Shown piece by piece: positions 33,537 through 45,495 of a DNA stretch of 64,000 bases. The position numbers and the translations under genes are program-made. Within the stretch, counting starts at the first letter, position 1. Each line of letters begins with the position of its first letter. The notes beneath the pieces were generated by a model, which saw only the letters and a list, made by a program, of their open reading frames with translations, was not told where the DNA came from and did not search any database. This DNA is from Helianthus annuus. Lineage: Eukaryota > Streptophyta > Magnoliopsida > Asterales > Asteraceae. Where the stretch lies: the NCBI RefSeq assembly GCF_002127325.2, contig NC_035449.2, forward strand, positions 80,762,693-80,826,692, given 5' to 3'.

Positions 33537-33877
33537 GGAATTTCGGCAACAATCGCAGTCCCTCAGAAGTACTCCACAACATCGTTATTTTGCTTTTAAT
33601 GTTGTTGTAATAATACGACTCATCGCCGTCAATTTCTTGTATGTGTGGAAACTTATTCTATCTCTCGACGCATGTGGATTCTATTTCTCTCTTATACCCG
33701 CACACAATCTATATGCTAGCACTACGTATTATATAATGTATTTTACCCCCGCTATGCGTTCTTGAGATAAGGTACGATAAACGTGCAAGAATCAAATTAA
33801 TCACGGGTGCACACGGGATTACTTTGGTTAGTGCACGGAGATCGTAGTGAGTTTCAATGATGCCTTTACATTCAAGG

Positions 33878-33937
33878 CATGGTTAAGCGTGGTGGATACG
33901 CCGCTGGTACTTCCTATATATAAGCGTCTTGACCATG
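33878..33937 (+). other. Conserved-core hairpin, copy 1
   Basis: Arms CATGGTTAAGCG and CGTCTTGACCATG pair with one G-U type pair and a bulge. The loop carries GGTGGATACGCC and TACTTCCTATATATAAG, shared with the other four copies. Confidence 0.7.
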
Positions 33938-34189
33938 TCTGACAAAGTGTGACACCTAGTCACGGAACAGAGGCGTATGGTTGAAACATGATGGTGTTTC
34001 GCCATGCTAACCGAAGTTTTGTGAAGAAAGTGCCATATGGAGTTGGAACGTAGACCTATTGTACTATTGTGGTTATTTTCGACACACTATACTACATCAC
34101 AAGGCGTAACAATCTCAATCGCAACTTAAGCGTGTGATCAAAAGACTTTTCGTAAGTCAACACACTCGTAATCGCATTATCGCTAGAAT

Positions 34190-34610
34190 CTACCTCGCAA
34201 TCTCTATCGCTTATTATGGGTGTTTCGCAAACTCAATCGCTTATTGTGAGTTCGATCAATCACTTATTATGTGGCTCGAAATCGCAATCACAAATTATGT
34301 GAATCGCTACCGCTGGTTATCGCTTATTGTGTGAATCGCTATCACTTTTGGTGTGTCCTCGCTTAATCGCTTATGTGTGCGTACCGCTTGTTATGCATCG
34401 CTTATTACGTATGTATCGCTCTATCGCTTATCAGGGTATTGCTTGGTGTGGATCGCTTATCGTGGATCGCTAGACGAGTATCGTTAATCACTCGCCGCTT
34501 TTCGCTTTAGCGTACTTCACACCTACCTCATCGCTTCGATACTCTTATCGCCTATCGCTATCGCTTATCGCTATCGCTTATCGCTATCGTTATCTCTGTC
34601 GTCTGTGTTA
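34190..34610 (+). repeat. TATCGCT/ATCGCTTAT-rich repeat
   Basis: Irregular repetition of ATCGCTTAT and CTATCGCTTATCG, densest at 34545-34600, where it becomes a near-perfect 12-bp tandem. A shorter version lies at 36190-36235. Confidence 0.8.
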
Positions 34611-34649
34611 TGTTAGCACACATGACCTCGCTTCATGGAATGAAATTAT

Positions 34650-34710
34650 TATGGTTAAAACATGGTGGATACGCCGCTGGTACTTCCTATATATAAGTGT
34701 TTTAGCCATA
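34650..34710 (+). other. Conserved-core hairpin, copy 2
   Basis: Arms TATGGTTAAAACA (34650-34662) and TGTTTTAGCCATA (34698-34710) form 13 pairs, one of them G-U type, around the conserved core. Confidence 0.75.
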
Positions 34711-36289
34711 TCAGCAGTCTTTCGTGGAAAAAGGCCATGTAGGGTCTAATGTTAGTTAAAAATGTGGTGTTGTTTAATCTAATCAGATCAGGTCGCATGT
34801 TTCCATCGCTTACAACGCATCGCCTATCGCTTACCGCTTACGCTATCAATCTGAAATCAGGCTAATCTCAGACGCGCTCCCTTTAATTCAACCAAGTTGT
34901 GGTTGCTGCTTGCTGAGCACCGATTATGAGTATACTTGAACCCTTTTTGCTTTTGCGCTTTTGGGTGTAACATACGTTGCTATCAAATCAAATCACATCA
35001 AATGCTTAAACTATTTATCACTTACGAATGACCAATGTGCATAGTTATACGTGATGCTAATTACGTATGTGCTAGGACTTATACTCGCGACGTCCCACCA
35101 TGACTAGTATTGTACTATTGCGCCCGACGGGGTCTAGTTTAGCATCGGGATCGAAGCTCGAGGACTTAGCTGGTAGTATCAGTTTTGTGAGTATATATGT
35201 CGTGTATTACGTTTATCTATGTGGAAATTCACAGCTTTTGTCTATCACACTATTACATATCTGACCTGTATACTCACCAATACTTTTGTATTGACACTAT
35301 TTTAACGTATGTTGCAGGTTTTGTCGCAGTCTACATCGAATCAAGCTAGGAAGTCTAGAAACTTGCCTAAAATCCAGCCTGTCGGATTTGTATTGTTCGA
35401 GAGAACAAGAAATCTGTGATAACTTATGTGATTGTACTGATTGTTAGTATAGGATAACAAATGTAATAAATACTGTCGCAATATAGTTGTTATGGATTCT
35501 CTTGAGCAATCTGATTCGCCTAGTGCCGCGCCCCGATGATTCCGCCATCGGTTGGGGTGTGACAAATTGGTATCAGAGCCATAACTATAGGGAATTAGGA
35601 AAGACACGACCCAGTCCGGGTTTGTTGTCTTAGAAATGACCTAGTCTATAGTCTAAGTACGAACGGGCCGACTCGTGCGAACTTAGAAGGAATTGCACGG
35701 GCCTACTTGATACTCCCGTTCGAATTCGCTAAAAACTACAACTTTGTGTGAACACCGCGTACTATAGCTTCACACGAAGAAGCCTTTCCTAAGGCTGAAA
35801 TACTACTTAGCCTTTCCTAAGGCTGACACAATGCAGACGTTTTCGAAAATACTCGCATAACGAAACCAAGTGATCCAGTCGAGACCAGGTGTGAAAACCA
35901 AGAACTCTCGATGAGATCGCTCACTCAGCGTATACTTCTAGCACGAGAACCTTTCATCGAGCTAGGAGTGACATCTACAACTCGACGAAAGTCTCCAATT
36001 CGAAATCTAGTGGAACTCACGAATTTATGTGTGCGTACCGTTTGTTATGCATCGCTTATTACGTATGTATCGCTCTATCGCTTATCAGGGTATCGCTTGG
36101 TGTGGATCGCTTATCGTGGATCGCTAGACGAGTATCGTTAATCACTCGCTGCTTTTCGCTTTAACGCACTTCACACCTTCCTCATCGCTTCGATACTCTT
36201 ATCGCCTATCGCTATCGCTTATCGCTATCGTTATCTGTGTCGTCTGTGTCATGTTAGCACACATGACCTCGCTTCACGGAACGAAATTC

Positions 36290-36352
36290 ATATGGTTAAA
36301 ACATGGTGGGTACGCCGCTGGTACTTCCTATATATAAGTGTTTTAGCCATAT
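36290..36352 (+). other. Conserved-core hairpin, copy 3
   Basis: Arms ATATGGTTAAAACA (36290-36303) and TGTTTTAGCCATAT (36339-36352). The core reads GGTGGGTACGCC, one change from copy 2. It lies in the second S block. Confidence 0.75.
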
Positions 36353-36711
36353 CAGCAGACTTTCGTGGAAAAAGGCCATGTGGGGTCTAATATTAGTTAA
36401 AATTGTGGTGTTGTTTTATCTAATCAAATTAAGTCGCATGTTTCCATCGCTTACAACGCATCGCCTATCGCTTACCGCATATTGCTTTGCGCTTATCGTC
36501 GTCGTCTTTGCTTGTTATGTTGTGTTATGCTATCGAATTTTTGTGTACACTTACCCCACTCGCTTGTATCGCAAAACTGAGTTCGAAAACGGCTTCATCA
36601 CTCAGTTCGCCTTTCAAGACTTGATCCAACCCTTTCTCGCTTGGACCGAGTCATCGCAAATCTGCCTGTACTATGTCGACACGTATGACACTGCTTCACG
36701 AGACGGCAACC

Positions 36712-36774
36712 ATATGGCTAAAGCATGGTGGATACGCCGCTGGTACTTCCTATATATATGTGTTTTAACCATAT
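36712..36774 (+). other. Conserved-core hairpin, copy 4
   Basis: Arms ATATGGCTAAAGCA (36712-36725) and TGTTTTAACCATAT (36761-36774) pair with one mismatch and one G-U type pair. It lies outside the duplicated block, so it is an independent copy. Confidence 0.7.
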
Positions 36775-37350
36775 TGTCGAACTTTCATGGAAAAGTGCCA
36801 TGCGGGGCCGACCTTAAAATTTAAAATTATAGTATTATTAAAAGGCCTTGTTTACAACCAATTTTAAACTGATCTTCTTACGAATCTTTTCTAGCATTTA
36901 ATCAAAACCTTCGTACAAAACGAGATTATCTTATTACGTTGGAGTGACAATCGACTCAAGTCGCTGCCGCGTGACGATAAAATTTCGTAAAACGAGTTTT
37001 AATCACTTTAAAATCTTTTAGTAACCTAACCCAAAACCTTACTCATAGCGCTGGCATGAACATTGAAACAGTTTAACGCCGCACCGTGAGAAGATTTTCA
37101 CAAACAAGTTTTTCCTAATTAAGTCATCTTTTCGAAAATTTAAAACGCTCTGGGATCGCATTCTTGTGTGTGTTATCGCCTTTGATTATACAAATCGCTT
37201 TAACTTGTCGCTCTCGCTTAGCCTTCGCAATGCTCTCGCACATTGGATTCTCAATAGATCGCTCACCATCTCTTCGTTTCATCGTTTACTCGCTCGCACC
37301 AACTCTCGCGACCCTTCTTGTAGATTAATTTCAGGACGAAATTTCCTAAA

Positions 37351-37361
37351 GCAGGGGAGAC
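37351..37361 (+). other. Polypurine tract of element A
   Basis: GCAGGGGAGAC directly precedes the TG of the 3' LTR. The nearby sequence TTTCAGGACGAAATTTCC resembles that before the LTR of element C (TTCGGGACGAAATTTCC). Confidence 0.8.
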
Positions 37362-39727
37362 TGTAACAACCTGCACATTCGTGCGTTGTTACTACTCGTT
37401 ACACTCGTTATGCCTAGCATCAGAGATTCGAATCATAATGTAACTATATCACATACATCGCTATATCGCAATATTTTTTGCATATTATCGCATATTTTAT
37501 CGCTATCACATCACATTGTGCTTGCTGACAACTACGAAGATGTCGAGTGAGGACCAATCCTACCCTCCTTGATAGCCGTGATGTGTCGCAGTGCAACTCA
37601 TTACTCAAAACACACATTAACGTTCACGATGACATTGAGAGAGGACCTATTCTACCCTCCTTGATGACCGTGAAGCATCGCAAAGAAACGCATATTCGAA
37701 ACAAAACCCGGTTATTGTATCACAACTTTGAAAGATGGATATATACGACCCAACGTGGCTAATTATAATATATATATGAAAATGTGGATGAGAATGTGTA
37801 ACCAAAACTATCGCAGTGTGACACCTGTGTCACTTCAACCATCAAACAAATGCCAAACCAATGAAATATTGTGTTTCATACTTGGGATTTGTATAAATAT
37901 GTGCATCGTTTGCACATATCAATTCTTGTTCGATTTCAAGCTTTAAATCGCTTTCTGGAAGGTGATACGCGCACAGATAACCAGTTTAATGCAATGAACA
38001 CTCCGGAATAGTGAAATAGGCTTAACATACCTTAAATAACCTCCACATAACTTAGAAATAAGTTTTGGATGGTTTGGTGTGTTGAAATCAAGTTTGTTCG
38101 ATCGCAAGGACTAATTGTGTCAAACTACGAAACTATACCGATTTGTATACTAACGAACATTCTGGAACATGGACATACCCTAAATATCCTTTACATATCT
38201 TAGAAATAGGCTTTGAGGGGTTCGGTATGCTAAAATGAACTTATTTGATCAATAGAGACTAAAAGCGTCAAAAGTGCATAAGTTTGTATTTTCGCACATA
38301 TCTTACGTCCTGAATATATCCGGACATCCAAAAATTTATGTAATCATTAAAACATTTTATTTTAGTGATTGGCATGATAAAATTCCATTTTTCGCATAAT
38401 TTGGATCGTTTTTGCGTTCATTACGATTTCCGTTGTAATTAACCGAACAACGCAACCGTACGACCAAACGAACCGACATCCGAGATGTTTTTGAGCATAT
38501 TTTAAGTTCCCTGAGCTACTTGGATCAAGATTTGCTTGCGGGGACCCTTTGTAAGTATTCCTTCGTTCTTTTCTTTCGTTTTTTAGCTTAATAGTGAAAT
38601 TGCGTTTGACTTTCTGCATTGACCAGTTTATGGTCAACGCGAAGTTTGTTTGAACTTCGTAACGTGAGCATAATCACGATGGTTATAGTCCCTAGTGACT
38701 ATACCTACTGATTACCACGTTATCTAGGTTAGTGACGAGTCGTAGTTTCGGCCAAAATGCGTATTCTCGCGTATTTTGTAACCAAACTACTTTAAGGTAT
38801 CAAAACCGTTTGTTTTGATACCGAACCTGTTTTCTAACTTACCTAAACATGTTTTAGCATGTTTAGCTCGTCACTTTTAGATTAGTGCTTATTTAGAGTC
38901 GTAAGTCAAGCGGTCTAAACAACCGCTTAGGCTTTCGAACTAGACCCGTTTGGTTGATCATTAGGATCCGACCAAACATGTTTAGTGACCATAGTTGTAT
39001 AGGGAATAACCCTCCGAGGTTATACCTTATGGTAACTTCGTTTAAGTAGTTGTATGATAGGTAGTTTATATGCCTTAGGAAAATTACCAAAATACCCTTT
39101 TTATGCATAATTTATGTTTAAGCATATGTAACCCAAACTTTTATCACTTAACTGATTATGCAACATAATTAAACATGCTTAGGCATATAACACTTGTCAT
39201 AGGACTAGTTAGGAGGTCCGAACACGTTTTACGTGAACGACGCATTAAAGTAGCGCAAGCTACCTAAACGGGTCGTAATGGGTCGTAAGCACTTAGGTTA
39301 GGTTTCCTTTTAGTATGTAGGCCTTGTTAAACCATATCATATGAGTTCCCACACTCATTTGGTTACGAGACCTCATCCTATCTGATCTTCCGATTTAGGT
39401 CCGGTTTATTTATGTAGTTACCTATATTAGGTGCCGTTTATTCCGTGCTCCCTCTAGCTTGCTTGGTAGTTGTTCAAGACTTCTAAGCACTCTCAAGTGA
39501 GTACATAGTCCCCTCTTTTACTGTTTTCAAACTGTTTTGGGGTGAAGCATGTGTATCTATTTGTTATGTTCATGATTTCAAAAGTATAATTGATTATACA
39601 TATTAGTACTTATCTTTTGATAAACTGGATGATTATTTATGGTTTAAACTCTAATTTTTCAAAGATTATAAAAATTAATTGTTGGATAGTACTTATTTTA
39701 TGTTCACCAGACCGGTTGGTAGTATGA

Positions 39728-39739
39728 TATAGCGCTATA
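39728..39739. other. 12-bp palindrome TATAGCGCTATA in solo LTR E
   Basis: Followed by GGATTTGACACCCCATTCCTG. The sense strand of LTR C has its palindrome followed by TTAGGTTTGGCACCCTCACC, so the context is shared as well as the palindrome. Confidence 0.65.
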
Positions 39740-40158
39740 GGATTTGACACCCCATTCCTGTTGTCATGGAATGTCTGAAACCAATTTATTTTTCTCCATC
39801 CAAATAGGGATTGCCTTTGTGGTATTCCTATAGTCTCAAAGGTGTATTTTGATGCACTAGGTCTGAATGAATTCTTAAATCACATTATTTTTGTATATTT
39901 AGTTATACTCCCAAAAGTATAGTCTGATATGCTCTCATATGTGATATTGTACAAAACCAACATATATTTTCTTAATCATTAAAACATAGTTTAATATGTC
40001 ATTTTCAATCCAAAACATAGTTTAATATGTTATTTATAAATCCAAAGTATACTTTTAATGTACTACTGAAAATTATTATTTTTAACAACTAAAGTATATT
40101 TAATATACTATTTGTTTAACAATTAGGTTTTGGTTAGTGTTTAGATAACGGGACGAGT

Positions 40159-40227
40159 GTAATGTGATGAAAATATGGTAGATATGCCGCTGGTACTTCT
40201 TATATATAAGTGTTTTCATCACATTAC
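40159..40227 (+). other. Conserved-core hairpin, copy 5 (in solo LTR E)
   Basis: Arms GTAATGTGATGAAAATA (40159-40175) and TGTTTTCATCACATTAC (40211-40227) form 17 pairs with one G-U type pair. The outer arms share no sequence with copies 1-4, yet the core (GGTAGATATGCC, GCTGGTACTTC, TATATATAAG) is kept. Confidence 0.75.
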
Positions 40228-42916
40228 ATACCGTGGCGTTATTTAGTACACTTGGGTAAACGATTTTGAAACTGAAATATATTTTAATATATTACTTATT
40301 CGACGTTCTTAAAACCAAAGTATATTTTTGCATATACTATAAACCTTTTTATCAAAATATTTTTTTTTCAAACAATATATTTTATACAAACTCATTTTAC
40401 TTAATTATTTAATTATCTATGTATTATTATTCTATATCATCTGATTTCTTATAAATTTTAGTATGATTTATAAAAGAAAACCTTTTTCAAGGATCATGAC
40501 TACTTTTCTTAAACATTTTTCCTTAAACTTATAAGTCATGAATCATAAATCAATAAAACCTATGTATCTCACTGGCATTTTTATGCTGACGTACCTATTT
40601 TTATCTGATTTGTAATAGAACAAAGATTTCAATGATTCAATAAAATAAAATTATTTTATCCATGGTTGTGAAACAATGATTCTGTTACAACACTCCCCGA
40701 CGTTTCCACCACATCTTGTTGTTTTACGTGGTCGGGGTGTGACACGCAACGCTTAATGAACGAAACAAAACATCGAAACGCAATTCACCGGAGACCATTG
40801 ATCGAATGACTGGTCGATCGGACAGCCAACCGATTGGACAGCCAACCGATCGGACAACCATCCGATCCATGGCACTCCCTTCCCCTTTTCTCCTCCTCAC
40901 CTATAAATAGCCCTTGTCACATCACTTGAACAGCGATGTGACAGCTCTCACTCGACCAGCACGCTTTGGGGTCATTTTCTCTCGATTTCTCGCAATTCTT
41001 GTAAGTTTCTACCCTAAATCTTGTACTTCTACGATCAACACGCACTCCTTCATCTTTTTCACCATCAAATTTCACTTTTTCACCATTAAACCCTCGGATT
41101 TGAGTCGTTCCGAGGTGATGTCATCATGGAGTTCTTAGGAACACTGAAGTGTGACCTCATCTCATCAAGAACAGTCTAGATCTGATAGAATCCACGGTGT
41201 ATAAACACTAATCTCACCTAAATCTAAGACAAATCTAAGTTTTCTAAGCTTTCTTCAAACTTTCCTAACTTATCACTCGAAACCGGTAGCAACAGAGCTC
41301 GTACAGACCTTCTACTTTTCCTATAGCGAAGTGTCGGTTTGAGAACTGGTTCCTATCGACGAGATGACCGGCCTGTCGTGTTAAACACGAATAACCACCA
41401 AGAACAGTTAACTGATCGGACGGGGTGATTCCCATCTGACCCGGTGACTCAGACCTGGTGGAGTTCCATTGTTTAGTTCGTAGTCATAACGTCTCGATCA
41501 AATCGCAAAAACTTAACGAAATAGCCAAGATGAAAAACGATAAGATTGCGGGACGGGTTACCGTCCAATCGGATTGCCGTCCGATCGGACTGCCACCCGA
41601 TCTACCTGTAATCCGATCAGGTTGCACTTGGGGTCAAGACTTAAACAAATTTTCAAAGATTCAAGGATCTGAACAACGAACGGACTGCCGTCCGATCGGA
41701 TTGCTATCCGATCAAACGACCATCCGATCGGCTGACTCTTGGATCCTCAACACTGAAACGTTTTATAAATCTTCATCGCACATCAGTTCCAACGGAGTGT
41801 CACCCGATCGGACTGCCACCCGATCGAGTAACCAGTCTGCTGTGAACATATCATCAACCAAAGTATCTTGCCAATCGGATCACCATCCGATCGAACACCC
41901 ACCCGACCGAGTTGCCACCCGATCGACCGGCCGTTCGATCGACCGACCTGAAAAGTAGAGATACTACTCTGTTTTTCAAAATGCCACAACGAAAACTTCA
42001 AAAGGCAAACCACCATACACAAACACATCTTTCCCAACGAGGTAGCAATCCAATCGAATGGTCACCCGATCAGATGACCATCCGATCGGATAGTCACCCA
42101 ATCGACCAGCCACCCGATCGGATTGCCATCCGATCGGAGTAATGTCCGATCCACTGACACACTGCTCCGTTTCACGCACTATTCACCGCTTACGCTATCA
42201 ATCTGAAATCAGGCTAATCTCAGACGCGCTCCCTTCAATCCAACCAAGTCGTGGTTTCTGCTTGCTGAGCACCGACTGTGAGTATACTTGAACCCTGTTT
42301 GCTTTTGCGCTTTTGGGTGTAACATACGTTGCTATCAAATCAAATCACATCAAATGCTTAAACTATTTATCACTTGCGAATGACCAATGTGCATAGTTAT
42401 ACAAGATGCTAATTACCTATGTGCTAGGACTTATACTCTCGACGTCCCACCATGACTAGTATAGTACTATTGCGCCCGACGGGGTCTAGTTTAGCAATCG
42501 CGATCGAAGCTCGAGGACTTAGCTGGTAGTATCAGTTTTGTGAGTATATATGTCGTGTATTACGTTTATGTATGTGGAAATTCGCAGCTTTTATCTATCA
42601 CACTATTACATATCAAACCTGTATACTCGCCAATACTTTTGTATTAACACTATTTTAACGTATGTTGCAGGTTTTGTCGCAGCCTACATCGAATCAAGCT
42701 AGGAAGTCTAGAAACTCGCCTAAAATCTAGGTTGTCGGATTTTATTGTTCGAGAGGACAAGAAATCTGTGATAACTTATGTGATTGTACTGATTGTTAGT
42801 ATGGGATAACAAATGTAATAAATATTGTCGCAATATAGTTGTTATGGATTCTCTTGAGCAATCTAATTCGCCTAGTGCCGCGCCCCGATGATTCTGCCAT
42901 CGGTTGGGGTGTGACA

Positions 42917-43456
42917 GATTGGTATCAGAGCCATAACTATAGGGAATTAGGGAAGACACGACCTAGTTCGGGTTTGTTGTCTTAGAAATGACCTAGTCTA
43001 TAGTCTAAGTACCAACGGGCCGATTCGTGCGAACTTAGTAGGAATTGCACGGGCCTACTTGATACTCTCGTTCGAATTCGCTAAAAACTAAAACTTTGTG
43101 TGAACCCCGCGTACTATAGCTTCACACAAAGAAGCCTTTCCTAAGGCTGAAATACTACTTAGCCTTTCCTAAGGCTGACACAATGCACACGTTTTCGAAA
43201 ATACTCGCATAACGAAACCGAGTGATCCATTCAAGACCAGGTGTGAAAACCAAGAACTCTCGATGAGATCGCTCACTCAGCGCATATTTCTAGCACGAGA
43301 ACCTTTCATCGAGCTAGGAGTGACATCTACAACTCGACAAAAGTCTCCAATTCGAAATCTAGTGGAACTCACGAATTTATTCGGAAAGCGTAACCATAAT
43401 TAGGAACGAAGTTGTTAAGTCATGGGTGAAACCCATATCATAATAAACCGTTCCAC
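42917..43456 (+). other. Second primer site and leader (A')
   Basis: Colinear with A's leader at 31220-31760, including the primer site (42920-42932) and the three stem-loops (about 43100-43176). Similarity stops at CCGTTCCAC (43456), where gag zinc-knuckle sequence begins abruptly. Confidence 0.85.
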
Positions 43457-45495
43457 AAGCTAAACCTTGTGGGATCTGCAAGAAGAAAGGGCACAAGACT
43501 GTGGAGTGCCGAAACATCAAGGATGCGACCTGCTACGATTGCAACGAAAAGGGGCACATCAAGACTAATTGCCCTAAAAATGCTATGAAGCCTGATGAGG
43601 CAAAGAAAACCCATGCAAGGGTTTTTTAGATGAACGCAAGGGTGGCAGTGAACGACGATAACGTTATAACAGGTACCTTCCTCATTAATGATATTTATGC
43701 TAGAGTTTTATTTGATTCAGGTGCTGATAAGTCTTTTGTAGACCATAAGTTTAGTAAGTTACTGAATCTGCCTATTAAAACTCTAGACATAAAATATGAG
43801 GTAGAATTCACAGACGGTACCTTTGAAACTGCTTCAACTCGTCTTGATGGATGCCTATCCATTAAGAATCATTCTATCCCGCTATCCCTCTTGCCAATGA
43901 AATTGGCTGGGTTTGATGTAGGTTTAGGCATGGATTGGTTATCACATAACCAAGCCCAAATTGCTTGCGATAAGAAGCTAGTTAACATCAAAACCCCTTC
44001 TGGTGAATCCGTCACTATTCATGGAGATACACAATATGGTTTGCCCAACAATGTGACTATTCTCAAGGTATCGAAGTGTCTAAAGAGCGGATGTGTCATC
44101 TACATGGCACAAGTGACTATTGATGAACCAAAGCCCAAGATTGAAGATATTCCAATTATTTCCGAGTATATGTCTTTCCTGATGAATTACCTGGATTACC
44201 TCCTAAGAGGCAAGTTGAGTTCAGGATATACATTCTGCCAGGATCTGTACCAATTGCACGAGCTCCTTATCGTCTAGCGCCTACTGAAATGAAAGAGCTC
44301 AGTACTCAATTGGATGACTTACTGGAAAAAGGTTTCATACAACCCAGCTCTTCGCCTTGGGGAGCTCCTATATTGTTTGTCAAGAAGGATGGATCAATGC
44401 GGTTATGCATTGATTATCGTGAATTAAATAAGGTAACGATCAAGAATCGTTATCCTTTACCCAGGATCGACGACTTATTCGACCAACTCCAAGGGGCGAG
44501 CTTCTTCTCAAAGATTGATTTGAGATCAGGGTATCATCAACTCAAGGTTAGAACTGAAGATGTACCTAAGATAGCGTTCAGAACAAGGTATGGACATTAT
44601 GAGTTTTTAGTGATGCCTTTTGGGCTCACTAATGCACCTGCAGCATTCATGGACCTCATGAATCGAGTCTGCAAGCCATACTTGGATAAGTTTGTCATTG
44701 TCTTTATAGATGACATACTTATTTATTCTCGTAATCAAGTTGATCACGAGAAACACCTTCGATGTATCTTAAGATTGCTACGAAAAGAGAAGATGTATGC
44801 TAAATTCTCTAAGTGTGAGTTCTGGCTTCGCGAAGTCCAGTTCCTTGGACATGTTGTGAGTGAGCGTGGTATCCAAGTAGATCCCTCTAAAATAGAAGCT
44901 ATCATGAACTGGGAGGCACCAAAGACACCTATGGAGATTCGCAACTTTCTGGGATTAACCGGTTATAATAGGAGATTCATTGAGAACTTCTCAAGGATAG
45001 CTGCACCATTGACTTCTCTGACTCGCAAGAATGTAAAGTTTGATTGGGGTCCAAAACAACAAGAGTCTTTTGAGATTCTTAAACAGAAATTGAGCAATAC
45101 TCCGGTGTTGACATTGCCCGAAGGAATTGAACAGTTTGTCGTATATTGTGATGCTTCACACACCGGTATGGGTTGTGTACTTATGCAAAGAGGCAAAGTG
45201 ATTGTCTATGCATCACGACAACTAAAGGTGCACGAAAAGAATTACACCACCCACGATTTGGAGTTGGGTGCCGTTGTCTTCGCACTTAAGTTATGGAGAC
45301 ACTATTTATATGGAACTAAATGTGTGATCTATCCGGATTACAAAAGACTCCAACACCTATACAATCAAAAGGATCTCAATATGAGATAGCTCCGCTGGAT
45401 GGAGACTCTAAATGACTACAATTGTGAAATTCGCTACCATCCTGGCAAAGTGAATATAGTCGCTGATGCTCTAAGCCGAAAGGAAAGAGTCAAAC
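43457..45495 (+). pseudogene. pol: A' pol fragment: zinc knuckles, protease, RT, RNase H
   Basis: Two CCHC knuckles (CGICKKKGHKTVEC and CYDCNEKGHIKTNC, about 43470-43575) precede TAG at 43627-43629. Protease has an intact DSGAD (about 43718). A frameshift near 44170 precedes RT, which has [25 protein letters not shown] (here split by nothing) and catalytic FIDDILIYS (about 44702). RNase H has VVYCDAS (about 45137) but YTDHKSL of C reads YPDYKRL, followed by TAG at 45387-45389. It ends at ADALSRKE where element C is inserted. Most of gag is missing upstream. It is closest in style to Tekay-type chromoviruses. Confidence 0.88.

Larger units (their letters stand above)
34371..36478 (+). repeat. 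Duplicated block enclosing an LTR-end/leader segment
   Basis: Block S occurs at 34371-34837 and 36025-36478. Between the copies lies 34833-35564, colinear with the last 732 bp of A's LTR (30488-31219), followed by a primer site (35568-35580) and leader to 36028. Joints fall at short shared words: ACCGC on the left and TTAT on the right. Template switching during reverse transcription or microhomology-mediated repair could produce this. Confidence 0.85.
33537..37361 (+). other. Element A long 3' noncoding region
   Basis: No pol or other supported gene in 3.8 kb. It contains four copies of a structured hairpin, a TATCGCT-rich repeat, and an inserted 5'-LTR-end/primer/leader segment flanked by a duplicated block. 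The 173-codon frame at 36303-36824 starts inside one hairpin and ends after another; it is hydrophobic but unsupported. Confidence 0.75.
37817..40744 (+). mobile_element. Solo LTR E (Gypsy-like)
   Basis: 2928 bp, opening TGTGACACC and closing GGGGTGTGACA, flanked by CGCAG (37812-37816) and CGCAA (40745-40749), a 5-bp duplication with one change. It contains TATAGCGCTATA at 39728-39739 and the conserved-core hairpin at 40159-40227. A TATAAATA followed by a 9-bp hairpin ATATGTGCA/TGCACATAT (37897-37919) is only about 75 bp inside the LTR, so its promoter role is doubtful. Confidence 0.85.
28582..42916 (+). mobile_element. Gypsy element A: gag only, two LTRs
   Basis: LTRs at 28582-31219 and 37362-42916 (the latter split by solo LTR E) share ends TGTAACAAC...GGTGTGACA. 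Between them are a tRNA-Met primer site, leader stem-loops, one gag gene and about 3.8 kb of noncoding DNA, but no protease, RT or integrase. It would depend on another element's enzymes. A second primer site and leader follow the 3' LTR directly, so A is part of an LTR-internal-LTR-internal array. Confidence 0.85.
37362..42916 (+). repeat. Second LTR of element A, split by solo LTR E
   Basis: Parts 37362-37816 and 40750-42916 join to about 2622 bp, colinear with 28582-31219. This LTR serves as 3' LTR of A and 5' LTR of what follows, since a primer site (42920-42932) comes after it. The CGATCGG array is at about 40793-42150. Confidence 0.9.

Noticed and set aside
36303..36824. 173-codon frame with two hydrophobic stretches in element A's 3' noncoding region
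   Set aside because: It begins inside hairpin copy 3 and reads through copy 4. The first S block, which matches its 5' part, has an in-frame stop. No family resemblance.
33878..40227. Hammerhead or twister ribozyme as an explanation of the conserved hairpins
   Set aside because: No CTGANGA...GAAA hammerhead core and no twister consensus on either strand.
45491..45495. CAAAC beside C's 3' LTR matching CAAAC beside its 5' LTR as a target duplication
   Set aside because: The CAAAC next to the 5' LTR is part of the primer-site junction inside the element, so the match is chance; the true partner lies outside the window.
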